A stretch of DNA of 64,000 nt from Burkholderiales bacterium (GCA_016702555.1 JADJDV010000003.1:310001-374000); one strand, 5' to 3'. Shown: positions 1 through 8,905, numbered from the stretch's first letter. Translations and numbers: made by a program. Notes: generated by a model not told the origin, from the letters alone.

Positions 1-1454
1 TGCGGCACCAGGGTGGCGGCGGTGGCGAATTTCTTCAGCAGGCGCTCGACGTTGTAGATGTAGTCCGGCCCGCGCTCGGAATAGCGCGCATAGGCATCGC
101 GCGTGGTGCCGCGCGTGAAGTAGCTGCCACGCGTCGGGTGCGTGCCGGGCAGCGTGCGCCACGGGATGCCATCGCCGTCGACGTCCTTGTAGCGGCCGAA
201 ATCGCGCTGATCGAGGTCGTGCGCGCTCATGACCTTGCCGCGGTCGTAGTCGCGCGCGTCGTCCCAGGTCAGCGGCTCGCACAGGCGCTGGTTCATGCCG
301 ATGTCCAGATCGGTCATGACGAACACCGGCGTCTGCAGGCGGTCGGCCAGGTCGAGCGCGGCCGCCGTGTGCTCGAAGCACTCCTTCGGGTCTTCCGGGA
401 ACAGCAGCACGTGCTTGGTGTCACCGTGCGAGGCGTAGGCGCAGGCGGTGATGTCGGCCTGCTGCGTGCGCGTGGGCATGCCGGTGGAGGGGCCGCCGCG
501 CTGCACGTTGACGATGGTCACGGGGATTTCGGCGAAATAGGCCAGGCCGATGAACTCGGTCATCAGCGACACGCCGGGGCCCGAAGTGGCGGTGAAGGCG
601 CGCGCGCCGTTCCAGCCGGCGCCGACCACCATGCCGATCGAGGCCAGCTCGTCCTCGGCCTGCACGATGGCGTGCTTATGGCGGCCGTCGGCATCGACGC
701 GGAACTTGGCGCAGTACTTCATGAAGGCCTCGGCCACCGAGGTCGAGGGCGTGATCGGGTACCAGGCGCACACGGTGGCGCCGCCGTACACCGCGCCCAG
801 GCCGGCGGCGGTGTTGCCGTCGAGGAAGATGCGCTGACCGACGCGGTTGGCGCGCTCGACGCGAATCGGCAGCGGGTGCTTGAGGTGCTCCTTGGCGAAA
901 TCGCGTCCGAGGTTGAGCGCCTGCACGTTGGAGGCGATCAGCTTTTCCTTGCCCTTGAACTGCTCGCTCAGCAGCTGCTCGATCACGGCGACGTCCATCT
1001 CGAGCAGCACCGACAAGGCGCCCACGTACATGATGTTCTTGAACAGCTGGCGCTGGCGCGGATCGCTGTAGACGGCGTTGCAGATTTCGGTGAGCGGCAT
1101 GCCGATCACGGTGATGTCGTCGCGCAATTCGGACGGTTGGCGCGGCCGCGTCGAGTCATAGAACAGGTAGCCGCCCGGCTCGATCTCTTCCACGTCGGCG
1201 GCCCAGGTCTGCGGGTTCATCGCCACCATCATGTCGGTGCCGCCGCGCCGGCCCAGGTAGCCGCGCTCGGTCACCCGCACCTCGTACCAGGTCGGCAGAC
1301 CCTGGATGTTGCTGGGAAAGATGTTGCGCGGGCTGACCGGCACGCCCATGCGCAGGATGGCCTTGGCGAACAGCTCGTTGGCGCTGGCCGAGCCCGAGCC
1401 GTTGACGTTGGCGAACTTGATGACGAAGTCGTTGATGCCGGTGATGCGCTTCAT
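1..1454 (-). CDS. 2-oxoacid:acceptor oxidoreductase alpha subunit, KorA-like (C-terminus beyond window)
   Basis: About 484 residues are visible and the 3' end lies beyond the left edge. The N-terminal part (about residues 1-190, starting MKRITGINDFV, with NVNGSGSASAN) looks like the gamma domain of pyruvate/2-oxoglutarate:ferredoxin oxidoreductases. The following part has the alpha-domain signature YPITPSTS and a TSGPG motif. Such subunits work with a TPP-binding beta subunit, expected further left, to decarboxylate a 2-oxoacid to its acyl-CoA with reduction of ferredoxin or NAD(P). The start codon overlaps the stop of the upstream FAD/Fe-S gene (ATGA), so the two are probably translated together. 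2-Oxoglutarate is the likely substrate by analogy with KorABC systems of aromatic-degrading betaproteobacteria, but the sequence alone does not prove it. Confidence 0.8.
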   Translation of the reverse strand, partial: MKRITGINDFVIKFANVNGSGSASANELFAKAILRMGVPVSPRNIFPSNIQGLPTWYEVRVTERGYLGRRGGTDMMVAMNPQTWAADVEEIEPGGYLFYDSTRPRQPSELRDDITVIGMPLTEICNAVYSDPRQRQLFKNIMYVGALSVLLEMDVAVIEQLLSEQFKGKEKLIASNVQALNLGRDFAKEHLKHPLPIRVERANRVGQRIFLDGNTAAGLGAVYGGATVCAWYPITPSTSVAEAFMKYCAKFRVDADGRHKHAIVQAEDELASIGMVVGAGWNGARAFTATSGPGVSLMTEFIGLAYFAEIPVTIVNVQRGGPSTGMPTRTQQADITACAYASHGDTKHVLLFPEDPKECFEHTAAALDLADRLQTPVFVMTDLDIGMNQRLCEPLTWDDARDYDRGKVMSAHDLDQRDFGRYKDVDGDGIPWRTLPGTHPTRGSYFTRGTTRDAYARYSERGPDYIYNVERLLKKFATAATLVP

Positions 1455-3280
1455 GTCAGCGCCCCTTCCTTGCGGGTTCCGATCTGGGCCGAGGCGCCGC
1501 CGGCCTTGGCGGTGTGGATGATGTACTTCTGCATGTCCCAGGCGCCGGTCGGGCAGCGCTCGGCGCACAGGCCGCAGTGCAGGCAGACGTCCTCGTCCTT
1601 GACCATCACGCGGCCGGTCTTGAGTTCGCCCGACACGTACAAGTCCTGTTCGGTGTTCTCGGCCGGCGCGTTCAGGCGCGTGCGCAAATCGGCCTCGTCG
1701 CCGTTGCCAGTGAAGGTGATGCAGTCCATCGGACAGATGTCGACGCAGCCATCGCATTCGATGCACAGCTTGTCGGTGAACACGGTCTGCACGTCGCAGT
1801 TGAGGCAGCGTTCGGCCTCCTTCAGCGCGGTGCGCGCGTCGTAGCCCAGTTCGACCTCGACTTGGATGCTGGCCAGGGCTTTCTCGGCGTTGGCCCAGGG
1901 CACCTTGTAGCGCAGGTCGTTGGACGGGTCGTGGTCGTAGCTCCACTCGTGGATGCCCATCTTCTGCGACACCAGATTGGTCCAGGGCGGCGGTCGCTCG
2001 GCGGTGCTCTTGCCGTTCAGGAACAGATCGATCGACACCGCCGCCTCGTGCCCGTGCGCCACCGCGGTGATGATGTTCTTGGGCCCGTAGGCGGCGTCGC
2101 CGCCAAAGAAGACCTGCGACAGACTGGACTGGAAGCTGCCTTCACCCAGCACCGGCAGGCCCCACTTATCGAAGTCGATGCCGCAGTCGGGCTCGATCCA
2201 GGGAAAGGCGTTTTCCTGGCCAACCGCGACCAGCACTTCGTCGCACGGAAAGAAGGGGTCTGGCTCGCCGGTCGGCACCAGCTTGCGCCGGCCTTGCTCG
2301 TCGTACTCGGCGCGCACGATCTCGAAAGTCATGCCGAGCAGCTTGCCGCCCTCGTGCACGAAGCTCTTGGGCACATGCATGTTGATGATGGGGATGCCTT
2401 CGTGCAACGCGTCCTCCTTCTCCCAGGGCGAGGCCTTCATTTCGTCGAAGCCCGAGCGCACGATGACCTTGACGTCCTCGCCCCCCAGGCGCCGCGCCGA
2501 GCGGCAGCAGTCCATCGCGGTGTTGCCGCCGCCCAGCACGATCACGCGCTTGCCGATGGAGGTGACGTGGCCGAAGGACACCGAGGCCAGCCAGTCGATG
2601 CCGATGTGGATGTGCGCCGCCGCTTCCTGGCGACCGGGGATGTCCAGGTTGCGCCCGCGCGGTGCGCCGCTGCCGACGAAGATGGCGTCGTAGCCTTCGG
2701 CCAGCAGCGCCTGCATGGAGTCGATGCGCTGCCCGCTCCTGAACTCGGGGCCGAGTGCGAACACGTAGCCCATTTCCTCGTCGATCACGCTCTCGGGCAA
2801 CCGGAAGCGCGGAATCTGCTGACGCATGAAACCGCCGGCCTTGGCCTCGCCATCGAACACCGTGACCGCGTATCCGAGGGGCGCCAGGTCGCGCGCCACC
2901 GTCAGCGAGGCCGGGCCGGCGCCGACGCAGGCGATGCGCTTGCCGTTGTTGGCGCCGGCGCGCGGCATCAGCGGCACCACGTCGTCCTTCATGTCGGCGG
3001 CCACGCGCTTCAGGCGGCAGATCGCCACCGGCTCGGGCTTCTCGGCGTTGGCCTCCTCCACCCGGCCGCGCCGGCAGGCCGGCTCGCAGGGGCGGTCGCA
3101 GGTGCGGCCCAGAATGCCCGGGAACACGTTCGACACCCAGTTGATCATGTACGCGTCGGCGTAGCGCCGCTGCGCGATCAGGCGGATGTATTCGGGAACG
3201 GGGGTGTGGGCGGGGCACGCCCATTGGCAATCGACGACCTTGTGAAAATAGGCCGGATCAGCGGTGTTGGTCGGCTGCAA
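1451..3280 (-). CDS. GltD-like FAD-dependent oxidoreductase with C-terminal 4Fe-4S ferredoxin domain (KorC-like)
   Basis: The protein is about 609 aa. Its N-terminus has the cysteine pattern of glutamate synthase small subunits (CQWACPAHTPV, then CDRPCEPAC). An FAD-binding GAGPASL motif and a second nucleotide fold (VLGGGNTAMDC) follow. The C-terminus carries two 4Fe-4S motifs, CIECDGCVDICP and CLHCGLCAERCP. I place the start at a TTG codon at 3280 because AAGGAG lies 8 nt upstream; the frame is open further upstream but lacks a comparable site. It probably passes electrons between NAD(P)H and the KorA/KorB core, as KorC does in Azoarcus-type 2-oxoglutarate oxidoreductases. The four-base overlap with the downstream alpha subunit supports a complex. 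Substrate and acceptor are inferred. Confidence 0.8.
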   Translation of the reverse strand: MQPTNTADPAYFHKVVDCQWACPAHTPVPEYIRLIAQRRYADAYMINWVSNVFPGILGRTCDRPCEPACRRGRVEEANAEKPEPVAICRLKRVAADMKDDVVPLMPRAGANNGKRIACVGAGPASLTVARDLAPLGYAVTVFDGEAKAGGFMRQQIPRFRLPESVIDEEMGYVFALGPEFRSGQRIDSMQALLAEGYDAIFVGSGAPRGRNLDIPGRQEAAAHIHIGIDWLASVSFGHVTSIGKRVIVLGGGNTAMDCCRSARRLGGEDVKVIVRSGFDEMKASPWEKEDALHEGIPIINMHVPKSFVHEGGKLLGMTFEIVRAEYDEQGRRKLVPTGEPDPFFPCDEVLVAVGQENAFPWIEPDCGIDFDKWGLPVLGEGSFQSSLSQVFFGGDAAYGPKNIITAVAHGHEAAVSIDLFLNGKSTAERPPPWTNLVSQKMGIHEWSYDHDPSNDLRYKVPWANAEKALASIQVEVELGYDARTALKEAERCLNCDVQTVFTDKLCIECDGCVDICPMDCITFTGNGDEADLRTRLNAPAENTEQDLYVSGELKTGRVMVKDEDVCLHCGLCAERCPTGAWDMQKYIIHTAKAGGASAQIGTRKEGALT

Positions 3281-3505
3281 GCTCTGGTCTCCTTGGCGCT
3301 TCGCGGTACCGGCGCCAGAACCGCCTGGAAGCCCTCCGCAGGCCACAGTCTACGCTGGAGCCGGCGCCGCTTGTTGTCCAGGTGACAAGCGTCTGACCAC
3401 CACACGAAGGCGCCCCGCCGCATGCGCGCTGGCGATGCCGTCCTACGCGGTGGCCAAGGCGCCACTCCTAGACTGCGTGCGCGTGGCTCTCTGCCCGACC
3501 GGCCC

Positions 3506-4795
3506 ATGACCATCCACACCCGCCCGAAAATGTTCTGGACCATTGCCATCACCGCGCTCGTCACCGTGCTGGCCGTGGTGCTGGCGATGAACTTCGCCAC
3601 GCCCGAGAAGAAGCTCGAGCGCAAGATCGAGCACCACTACGCCATCAACGACGCGCAGTACCGGCGCGAGATGAGCGTGATGCTCGGTCCCGCCATCGTC
3701 GGCGGCAACCAGGTGGTGGCCTTGCAGAACGGCGATGAAATCTTCCCGGCCATGCTCAAGGCCATTCGCGCGGCGCAAACCACCATCACCTTTGAGACCT
3801 ACATCTACTGGTCCGGCGAGATCGGCAAGGAACTGGCCGAAGCCCTGGCCGAGCGCGCCAAGGCGGGCGTCAAGGTGTCGGTACTGCTCGACTGGGTCGG
3901 CAGCATCAAGATGGACGAGGCCCTGATCCAGACCATGAAAGACGCGGGCGCCCACGTCGAGCGCTACCGCCCCTTGCACTGGTACAACCTGGGGCGCATG
4001 AACAACCGCACCCACCGCAAGCTGCTGGTGGTGGATGGGCGCGTCGCGTTTACCGGCGGCGTGGGCGTGGCCGAGCAATGGACGGGCCACGCGCAGGATC
4101 CCGAGCATTGGCGCGACATGCACTTTCAGGTCGAAGGCCCGGTGGTGGCGCAGTTCCAGGCCGCTTTCAACGACAACTGGATCAAGGCCACCGGCGAGGT
4201 GCTGAATGGTGCCGCTTACTTTCCACCGTCGCGCAAGGCCGGCGACATGGACGCGCACATGTTTGTATCATCGCCTGCGGGCGGCAGCGAGAGCATGCAC
4301 CTGATGTACCTGATGGGCATTGCCGCGGCCGAGCAGTCGATCGACCTGCAGGCCTCGTACTTCGTGCCGGACGAATTGATCCACAAGGCGCTGATCGCGG
4401 CGCGCCAGCGCGGCGTGAAGATACGCATCCTGGTGCCGGGCGAACACATCGACTCCGACACCGTGCGCCTGGCGTCAAAGGCCGAATGGGGCCCGCTGCT
4501 GCAGGCCGGCATTGAGATCCACGAATACCTGCCGACCATGATGCACAACAAGCTGCTCATCATCGACCAGCTGATGGTGTCGGTCGGCTCCACCAATTTC
4601 GACGTGCGCTCGTTCCGCCTGAACGACGAGGCCAGCCTGAACGTCTACGACCGCGACTTCGCGCAGCGGATGACGCGCGTGTTCGACGAAGACCTGAAGC
4701 ACACCAAGCGCTACACCTTCGAGGTGTGGGAAAAGCGCCCTTTGAGGGAAAAACTGATCGAGCGCTTCGTGCTGCCGATCAAGTCGCAGCTTTAG
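3506..4795 (+). CDS. Phospholipase D-family protein, cardiolipin synthase-like
   Basis: The protein is about 429 aa from an ATG at 3506. One hydrophobic segment at residues 9-28 suggests a membrane anchor. Two HKD motifs define the PLD superfamily: HRKLLVVD near residue 170, followed by GRVAFTGG, and HNKLLIID near residue 347, followed by SVGSTNFD. The family makes cardiolipin or hydrolyses and transfers phosphatidyl groups at the inner membrane. The single N-terminal helix and length match the ClsB/ClsC-like side of the family better than the two-helix ClsA type. It is divergent from the FAD/Fe-S gene, and its stop overlaps the stop of the convergent VOC gene by four bases. The exact lipid reaction cannot be read from sequence. 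Confidence 0.8.
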   Translation: MTIHTRPKMFWTIAITALVTVLAVVLAMNFATPEKKLERKIEHHYAINDAQYRREMSVMLGPAIVGGNQVVALQNGDEIFPAMLKAIRAAQTTITFETYIYWSGEIGKELAEALAERAKAGVKVSVLLDWVGSIKMDEALIQTMKDAGAHVERYRPLHWYNLGRMNNRTHRKLLVVDGRVAFTGGVGVAEQWTGHAQDPEHWRDMHFQVEGPVVAQFQAAFNDNWIKATGEVLNGAAYFPPSRKAGDMDAHMFVSSPAGGSESMHLMYLMGIAAAEQSIDLQASYFVPDELIHKALIAARQRGVKIRILVPGEHIDSDTVRLASKAEWGPLLQAGIEIHEYLPTMMHNKLLIIDQLMVSVGSTNFDVRSFRLNDEASLNVYDRDFAQRMTRVFDEDLKHTKRYTFEVWEKRPLREKLIERFVLPIKSQL

Positions 4796-5262
4796 GTCGA
4801 GCCGCCCAGCGCAGCGATCACCTCCGGCGGCGCCTGCACCAGTTCGATCAGCACGCCCTCGCCTGAGATCGGAAATTCATCGTTGGCCTTGGGGTGCAGA
4901 AAGGTGATGTCGTAGCCCGCCGCGCCCTTGCGGATGCCGCCCGGGGCAAAGCGCACGCCTTGCGCCGTCAACCACTCGACCGCCTTCGGCAGATCGTCGA
5001 TCCACAAGCCGACGTGGTTGAGTGGCGTGGTGTGCACGGCGGGTTTCTTGTCGGGGTCGAGCGGCTGCATCAGATCGACCTCGACCTTGAACGGGCCGCT
5101 GCCGATGGCGCAGATGTCCTCGTCGACGTTCTCGCGCTCGCTGCGGAAGGTGCCGGTTTTTTCCAGGCCGAACATGTCGACCCACAGGGTTTGCAGGCGC
5201 CGCTTGTCGGGGCCGCCGATGGCAATCTGCTGGATGCCGAGAACTTTGAAGGGACGGGTCAT
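4792..5262 (-). CDS. VOC-family protein, glyoxalase I-like
   Basis: The protein is 156 aa, starting MTRPFKVLGIQQIAIG. It has the paired beta-alpha-beta-beta-beta modules of vicinal oxygen chelate enzymes. Candidate metal ligands are Gln in QQIAIG, Glu in VEVDLMQP, His in LNHVGLW and Glu in LIELVQ. That Q/E/H/E set resembles glyoxalase I more than methylmalonyl-CoA epimerase (H/Q/H/E). A role in detoxifying methylglyoxal-glutathione is plausible but unproven. It is not in an operon with the methylmalonyl-CoA genes 8-18 kb away. A palindromic repeat separates it from pncA upstream. Confidence 0.7.
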   Translation of the reverse strand: MTRPFKVLGIQQIAIGGPDKRRLQTLWVDMFGLEKTGTFRSERENVDEDICAIGSGPFKVEVDLMQPLDPDKKPAVHTTPLNHVGLWIDDLPKAVEWLTAQGVRFAPGGIRKGAAGYDITFLHPKANDEFPISGEGVLIELVQAPPEVIAALGGST

Positions 5263-5295
5263 GGGTTTGCTCCAGAAGTGGTGTTGAGGTTTTTC

Positions 5296-5393
5296 TTGAA
5301 CGCAAATGGCGCGAAGTGATCGCAAAACACGCGGAAAAAAATTGAATTTCTGTTCTGCGATTTTTGCGCGGCTTCTGCGCCCTTGGCGTTCAA
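5296..5393. repeat. 98-bp intergenic element with TTGAACGC/GCGTTCAA ends, copy 1
   Basis: The element begins TTGAACGCAAA and ends GCGTTCAA, giving terminal inverted repeats, with further dyad symmetry inside (gcgatttttgcg near the centre right). A second copy of almost the same length (99 bp) lies at 57676-57774 and shares the ends, an A-rich left-centre and the TTCTGCGATTTTTGCG block. It fills the gap between the VOC gene and pncA. It looks like a small non-coding mobile or REP-like element. Confidence 0.75.
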
Positions 5394-5400
5394 ACGCTTG

Positions 5401-6042
5401 TCAAGTAGTCAACAGCGCATCTGAACGGATGCGCGCCACGCCGGCCGCCGCCATGTCGGCCCAGGCCTTGGCGAGGGAACCGTTCAGGTCGATGGCGCGG
5501 CAGGCGTCCTCGATCACCGTGACGTCAAAACCGGCGGCGCGCGCGTCCAGCGCGCTCCAGGCCACACAGTAGTCGGTGGCCAGGCCGCACAGGTACAGCG
5601 AGCTGATTCCGCGCGCCTTCAGATACGCGGCCAGGCCCGTGCTGGTGCGGCGGTCGGCCTCGACAAAGGCCGAGTAGCTGTCCACGTCCTGGTGAAAGCC
5701 CTTGCGGATCAGCAGCTGCGCCTGCGGCACGCGCAAGTCGTCGTGCAGCGCCGCGTCGCGCGTGTCCTGCACGCAATGCACGGGCCACAGCACCTGCGGG
5801 CCATACGGCAGCGCGATGGTCTCGAACGGCTGGCGGCCCGGGTGGTTGGCGGCAAACGAGATGTGGTCGGCCGGATGCCAATCCTGCGTCAGCACCACGT
5901 TGGCGAAACGCGCTGCGATGCGGTTGATGACTGGCACGATGGCATCGCCATCGGCCACCGGCAGGCCGCCACCGGGCATGAAGCCGTATTGCACGTCGAC
6001 GATGAGCAGACAGGTAGACGAATCCAGACAGGGTGCGGTCAT
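5401..6042 (-). CDS. pncA: Nicotinamidase (isochorismatase family)
   Basis: The protein is 213 aa. It has the cysteine-hydrolase triad of PncA: Asp16 in LLIVDVQ, Lys in LIRKGF and Cys in ATDYCVAW. The metal-binding QDWHPADH segment and the cis-peptide region before the catalytic cysteine are present. The enzyme deamidates nicotinamide to nicotinate for NAD salvage in the cytoplasm, and it activates pyrazinamide in other bacteria. Its ATG overlaps the stop of the SGNH-hydrolase gene upstream (ATGA), so the two are probably cotranslated. The length matches the family. Confidence 0.88.
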   Translation of the reverse strand: MTAPCLDSSTCLLIVDVQYGFMPGGGLPVADGDAIVPVINRIAARFANVVLTQDWHPADHISFAANHPGRQPFETIALPYGPQVLWPVHCVQDTRDAALHDDLRVPQAQLLIRKGFHQDVDSYSAFVEADRRTSTGLAAYLKARGISSLYLCGLATDYCVAWSALDARAAGFDVTVIEDACRAIDLNGSLAKAWADMAAAGVARIRSDALLTT

Positions 6043-6782
6043 GGTGTGGCAGTAAGGCGATCGGAGGACAGGCCCTGATGGTAGCGATCGATGGCGGCCG
6101 CCACCGCCTGCGCCCAGAGCCGGTTGGCGGGCGCGCCGGGGTGAAAGCCGTCACTGGCCATCAAGGTGCGGTCCATGGGAAACGGGCTGCGCAGCAAGGC
6201 GCAGCCGGGCGTGCGGCTGGCCACGGTGTGCAGGACGCGGTTCAGGCGCCGCGCGCCCTGCCCCATGACCCAGCGCAGCGGCTGCGGCAGCGCCGGAAAC
6301 AGGTGCATGGGCGGCACCGGCGTCAGCAGGCAGTGACGCACGCCGTGTTCGGTGCGCAGGCGCGCCAGCAACTCGGCGTAGTCGCGCGCCCAGCGCCTGG
6401 GCGGTGTGCGGCCGGTGACGTCGTTGACGCCGATCGAGAGCACGGCAATGTCAAAGCGCTGGCCCGCCAGCGCCGGCAGGCGTCGCGCCACCTGCGCCAG
6501 GTCGTCGCCGGTATGGGCCAGCAGGCGCCAGTGCACCGTGTGGCGCGGCGACAGCTCGGCCAGCAGGCGGCCGGTCAGCGCGTCGTGCTGGCGGGCCACG
6601 CCCACCCCCGCCGCGGCCGAGTCGCCCAGCACCAGCAAACGCAGCGGCGCGCCCTGCCCGGCCACACCAGCGCGCGGGCCATCGGGCTCGGGCAGCCGCG
6701 GCGTGACGCGGCGCACGCGGCGGCCTTGCCACAGCAGCAAGGGCGCCAGCGTGGCGATGGCCAGGGTGTAGGGCACGCCCAC
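6039..6782 (-). CDS. SGNH/GDSL-family hydrolase
   Basis: The protein is 247 aa. The SGNH blocks are visible: GDSAAAG (catalytic Ser), the GVNDVTG block with Asn, and DGFHPG near the C-terminus (catalytic Asp and His). A hydrophobic N-terminal stretch (TLAIATLAPLLLW) could be a signal anchor. Members are esterases, lipases or acyl-hydrolases, and the substrate cannot be told. It is packed between the serine hydrolase gene (6 nt away) and pncA (4-nt overlap), so it belongs to a leftward cluster running from the DUF167 gene to pncA. Confidence 0.8.
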   Translation of the reverse strand: MGVPYTLAIATLAPLLLWQGRRVRRVTPRLPEPDGPRAGVAGQGAPLRLLVLGDSAAAGVGVARQHDALTGRLLAELSPRHTVHWRLLAHTGDDLAQVARRLPALAGQRFDIAVLSIGVNDVTGRTPPRRWARDYAELLARLRTEHGVRHCLLTPVPPMHLFPALPQPLRWVMGQGARRLNRVLHTVASRTPGCALLRSPFPMDRTLMASDGFHPGAPANRLWAQAVAAAIDRYHQGLSSDRLTATP

Positions 6783-6788
6783 GGGTTT

Positions 6789-7946
6789 TCAGCCCAGTCC
6801 CTGCAAGGCGGGCAGGATGTCGCGCCGGATGAGCGCCAGCGCCTGCCCGCGCGCCATGCTCTCGGGTGTGCGGCGCGAGGTGGCGGCCACCACCGCGTCG
6901 AGCGGCGGGTACACGTAAATCCACTGCCCGCCGTAGCCGTTGGCCATGGCGGTGCGACGCCCGGCCTTGCGGCTGGGCGCCGTGGAAGACACCCACCACA
7001 GGTAGCCGTAGGCCGAGAACAGCGGCGCGCCGCCGCCATTCTGCCGCTCGGTCGCCTGGCGCACAAACTCGGCCGGCAGCAACGCGCGGCCCTGCCAGCG
7101 GCCTTGGGCCAGCACCAGCTCACCCAGCCGCGCCATGGCGCGCGTGGTGAGCGACAGGCCCAGTGCGCCCAATTCCCTGCCCTGCGCAGCTTGCCGCCAG
7201 GCAAAGCGGTGGATGCCCAATGGCACGAACAAGCGCTCGCGCGCGTAATCGGCCAGCGGCCGACCCACGGCATTGCGCAAGGCCAGCGCCAGCAGATTGG
7301 CGGCGCCGTTGTCGTAGGCAAAGCGCGTACCGGGGTCGGCGGCGAAGGGGCGGCGCACGATCTGACGCAGATCGTCGTCGCGGTCGCGCTGCGCCGTCTG
7401 CTCGGCGGGCCAGCCGGCGGTCATGCTCAACAGGTGCTCGAAGCGCAGGCGCCGCACCCGCGCATCGGCGCCCACGCGCAGCATCTGCGGCAGGCGCTGC
7501 GCCACCAGTTCCTGCGTGCCGCGCACGTGGCCGTCGGCCAGCGCGCAGCCAAACAGCAGCGCCAGCACGCTCTTGGTGACGGATTGCGTGTCCTGCAGGC
7601 TGTCGGCACCGACCCCCTGGCGGTGATGTTCAAAAGCCAGATGGCCTTGGTGCAGCACCACCACGCTTTGTACGTCGGGCATCTGCGTCGTGATGCGTTC
7701 GGCCAGTGTGCCGAAGGTGCGCCGATGCCGCGCGGCCAGCACCGGTGGAGCAGCCGGCCAGGCGATGGGTGTCGGTGCTGGCGCGATGTGGTCGCCTACC
7801 CGCTGCGCGGCGGCCGGGCGGGCCAGTGCGGCCGCACTCAGCGCCATGAGCGATTGGTTGAAATACCGTCGGTGCCACACCGCGACATTCCCGCCCGCCG
7901 CCGCAGCGGCCTTGGTCACATCGGTGTGGTGATCCTGCCCCGCCAT
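6789..7946 (-). CDS. Serine hydrolase, class C beta-lactamase/esterase fold, probably exported
   Basis: The protein is about 385 aa. The nucleophile motif SVTK (SxxK) and the YDN motif (YxN) in a class C beta-lactamase-like fold are clear. Near the N-terminus, HRRYFNQ followed by a hydrophobic stretch ending PAAAQ resembles a twin-arginine signal. The ATG at 7946 overlaps the upstream stop by one base (TGATG), while a GTG three bases earlier is an alternative start. Relatives include esterases EstB and 6-aminohexanoate hydrolases, and true beta-lactamase activity is not implied. It may act in the periplasm next to the SGNH hydrolase. Confidence 0.75.
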   Translation of the reverse strand: MAGQDHHTDVTKAAAAAGGNVAVWHRRYFNQSLMALSAAALARPAAAQRVGDHIAPAPTPIAWPAAPPVLAARHRRTFGTLAERITTQMPDVQSVVVLHQGHLAFEHHRQGVGADSLQDTQSVTKSVLALLFGCALADGHVRGTQELVAQRLPQMLRVGADARVRRLRFEHLLSMTAGWPAEQTAQRDRDDDLRQIVRRPFAADPGTRFAYDNGAANLLALALRNAVGRPLADYARERLFVPLGIHRFAWRQAAQGRELGALGLSLTTRAMARLGELVLAQGRWQGRALLPAEFVRQATERQNGGGAPLFSAYGYLWWVSSTAPSRKAGRRTAMANGYGGQWIYVYPPLDAVVAATSRRTPESMARGQALALIRRDILPALQGLG

Positions 7947-8245
7947 CACGATTCGTCGGCCATCCAGCGTGCGACCTGCTCCCGGGCGGTGGCCAGGTCA
8001 GCGGCGCTGTCCAGATGGATGCCCAGCACCTTCTGTCGCCCCGCGGCGCCATGCAACAGTTCGACCTGCTTCCTGGGCACGCCGAACGCCGCCACCGCCC
8101 AGTCGATCAGCGCCGCGTTCGCCTTGCCATCGACCGGCGGCGCGCCCAGCCGCACCCGCAGCGCGTCGCCGTGCGCGCCGGTCGCCTCGGTGCGCTTGGC
8201 GCCGGGGGTGGCGTGGATGGGGAGCTTGAGCAGGTGCGTGGCCAC
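7946..8245 (-). CDS. DUF167 (YggU-type) family protein
   Basis: The protein is 99 aa from a GTG start. The family signature HATPGAKRTE followed by LRVRLGAPPVDGKAN is characteristic of DUF167/YggU. These small conserved proteins have no firmly established role. It is followed without a gap by the serine hydrolase. The toxin gene upstream ends 5 nt before this start, so read-through from the toxin-antitoxin promoter is possible. Confidence 0.85.
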   Translation of the reverse strand: MATHLLKLPIHATPGAKRTEATGAHGDALRVRLGAPPVDGKANAALIDWAVAAFGVPRKQVELLHGAAGRQKVLGIHLDSAADLATAREQVARWMADES

Positions 8246-8250
8246 GGCGA

Positions 8251-8649
8251 TCAGCGCGGCTGCAGGTGGCGGCGCAGCCAGTCGGCAAACGCAGACTCAT
8301 CGATGTCACCGGCGGCAAGGGACAGGGTGGTCAGCACGGCGCTTTCATCGCTGACGGTTAGGACATGGCCGTTCAACAGCAAAAACAATTCCGCCGCCAC
8401 GTACCCCGTGCGCTCGTTGCCATCGATGAACGGATGGTTGTGGATCAGGCCGAACGCATAGGCGGCAGCCAGGTCGGCCAAATCAGGATCGCCGTGATGG
8501 GCCAGTTGATGCGGGCGAGCAAGCGCCGAATCGAACAAGCCCTCGTCACGCACACCCGCCGCACCGCCGTGCTCCGCCAGCTGCTCATCGTGCACCGCCA
8601 TCAGGACATCGCGCGGCAACCACCTCCACCACTGCTCGGCGCCGGTCAC
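8251..8649 (-). CDS. doc: Doc-type (Fic fold) toxin
   Basis: The protein is 132 aa from a GTG start that overlaps the antitoxin stop (GTGA). The central motif HPFIDGNERTG matches the Fic/Doc signature HxFxDGNKRT, and AAELFLLLNG follows as in Doc homologues. Doc phosphorylates elongation factor Tu and stops translation. The usual Lys of the motif is Glu here (GNERT), a change in a conserved position that may alter activity. It pairs with an AbrB/MazE-type antitoxin rather than Phd. Confidence 0.85.
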   Translation of the reverse strand: MTGAEQWWRWLPRDVLMAVHDEQLAEHGGAAGVRDEGLFDSALARPHQLAHHGDPDLADLAAAYAFGLIHNHPFIDGNERTGYVAAELFLLLNGHVLTVSDESAVLTTLSLAAGDIDESAFADWLRRHLQPR

Positions 8650-8879
8650 TTCGCCAGCTCACGCAACACGTTCCGGCGTTTGCGCATGATCTCGCGCGCC
8701 AATCCCATCGCTTCGGCGAATTCTGCGTCATAGGCACGCAGCGCCACGCCATCGGCCAAGTCGGTGACATACAGAGAATCACCCTTTTGCACCTTCAGCC
8801 GCGCCAACACTTCCTTGGGCAGGATGACACCGACCGAGTTGCCGATCTGAGTGACTTTGAGGGCGACAGAGGTGGACAT
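8646..8879 (-). CDS. AbrB/MazE-type antitoxin of the Doc module
   Basis: The protein is 77 aa, starting MSTSVALKV. The swapped-hairpin AbrB fold signature is clear: VTQIGNSVGVILPKEVL, then KGDSLYV. The C-terminal half is charged (IMRKRRNVLRELAK) and would neutralise the toxin. A longer reading frame begins at 8936, but it would run through the operator at 8906-8921, so I use 8879. The antitoxin-first order with a four-base overlap is typical of type II modules. Confidence 0.85.
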   Translation of the reverse strand: MSTSVALKVTQIGNSVGVILPKEVLARLKVQKGDSLYVTDLADGVALRAYDAEFAEAMGLAREIMRKRRNVLRELAK

Positions 8880-8905
8880 GGCGGGCTCCAGAAAAACCGG
8901 AAAGT

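Noticed and set aside
4792..5262. VOC protein as methylmalonyl-CoA epimerase completing the propionate pathway
   Set aside because: Apparent metal ligands are Gln/Glu/His/Glu as in glyoxalase I, not His/Gln/His/Glu, and the gene is outside the mutase operon.
5306..5572. Small open frame between the VOC gene and pncA
   Set aside because: It runs through the palindromic repeat and the antisense of pncA and shows no family-like sequence.
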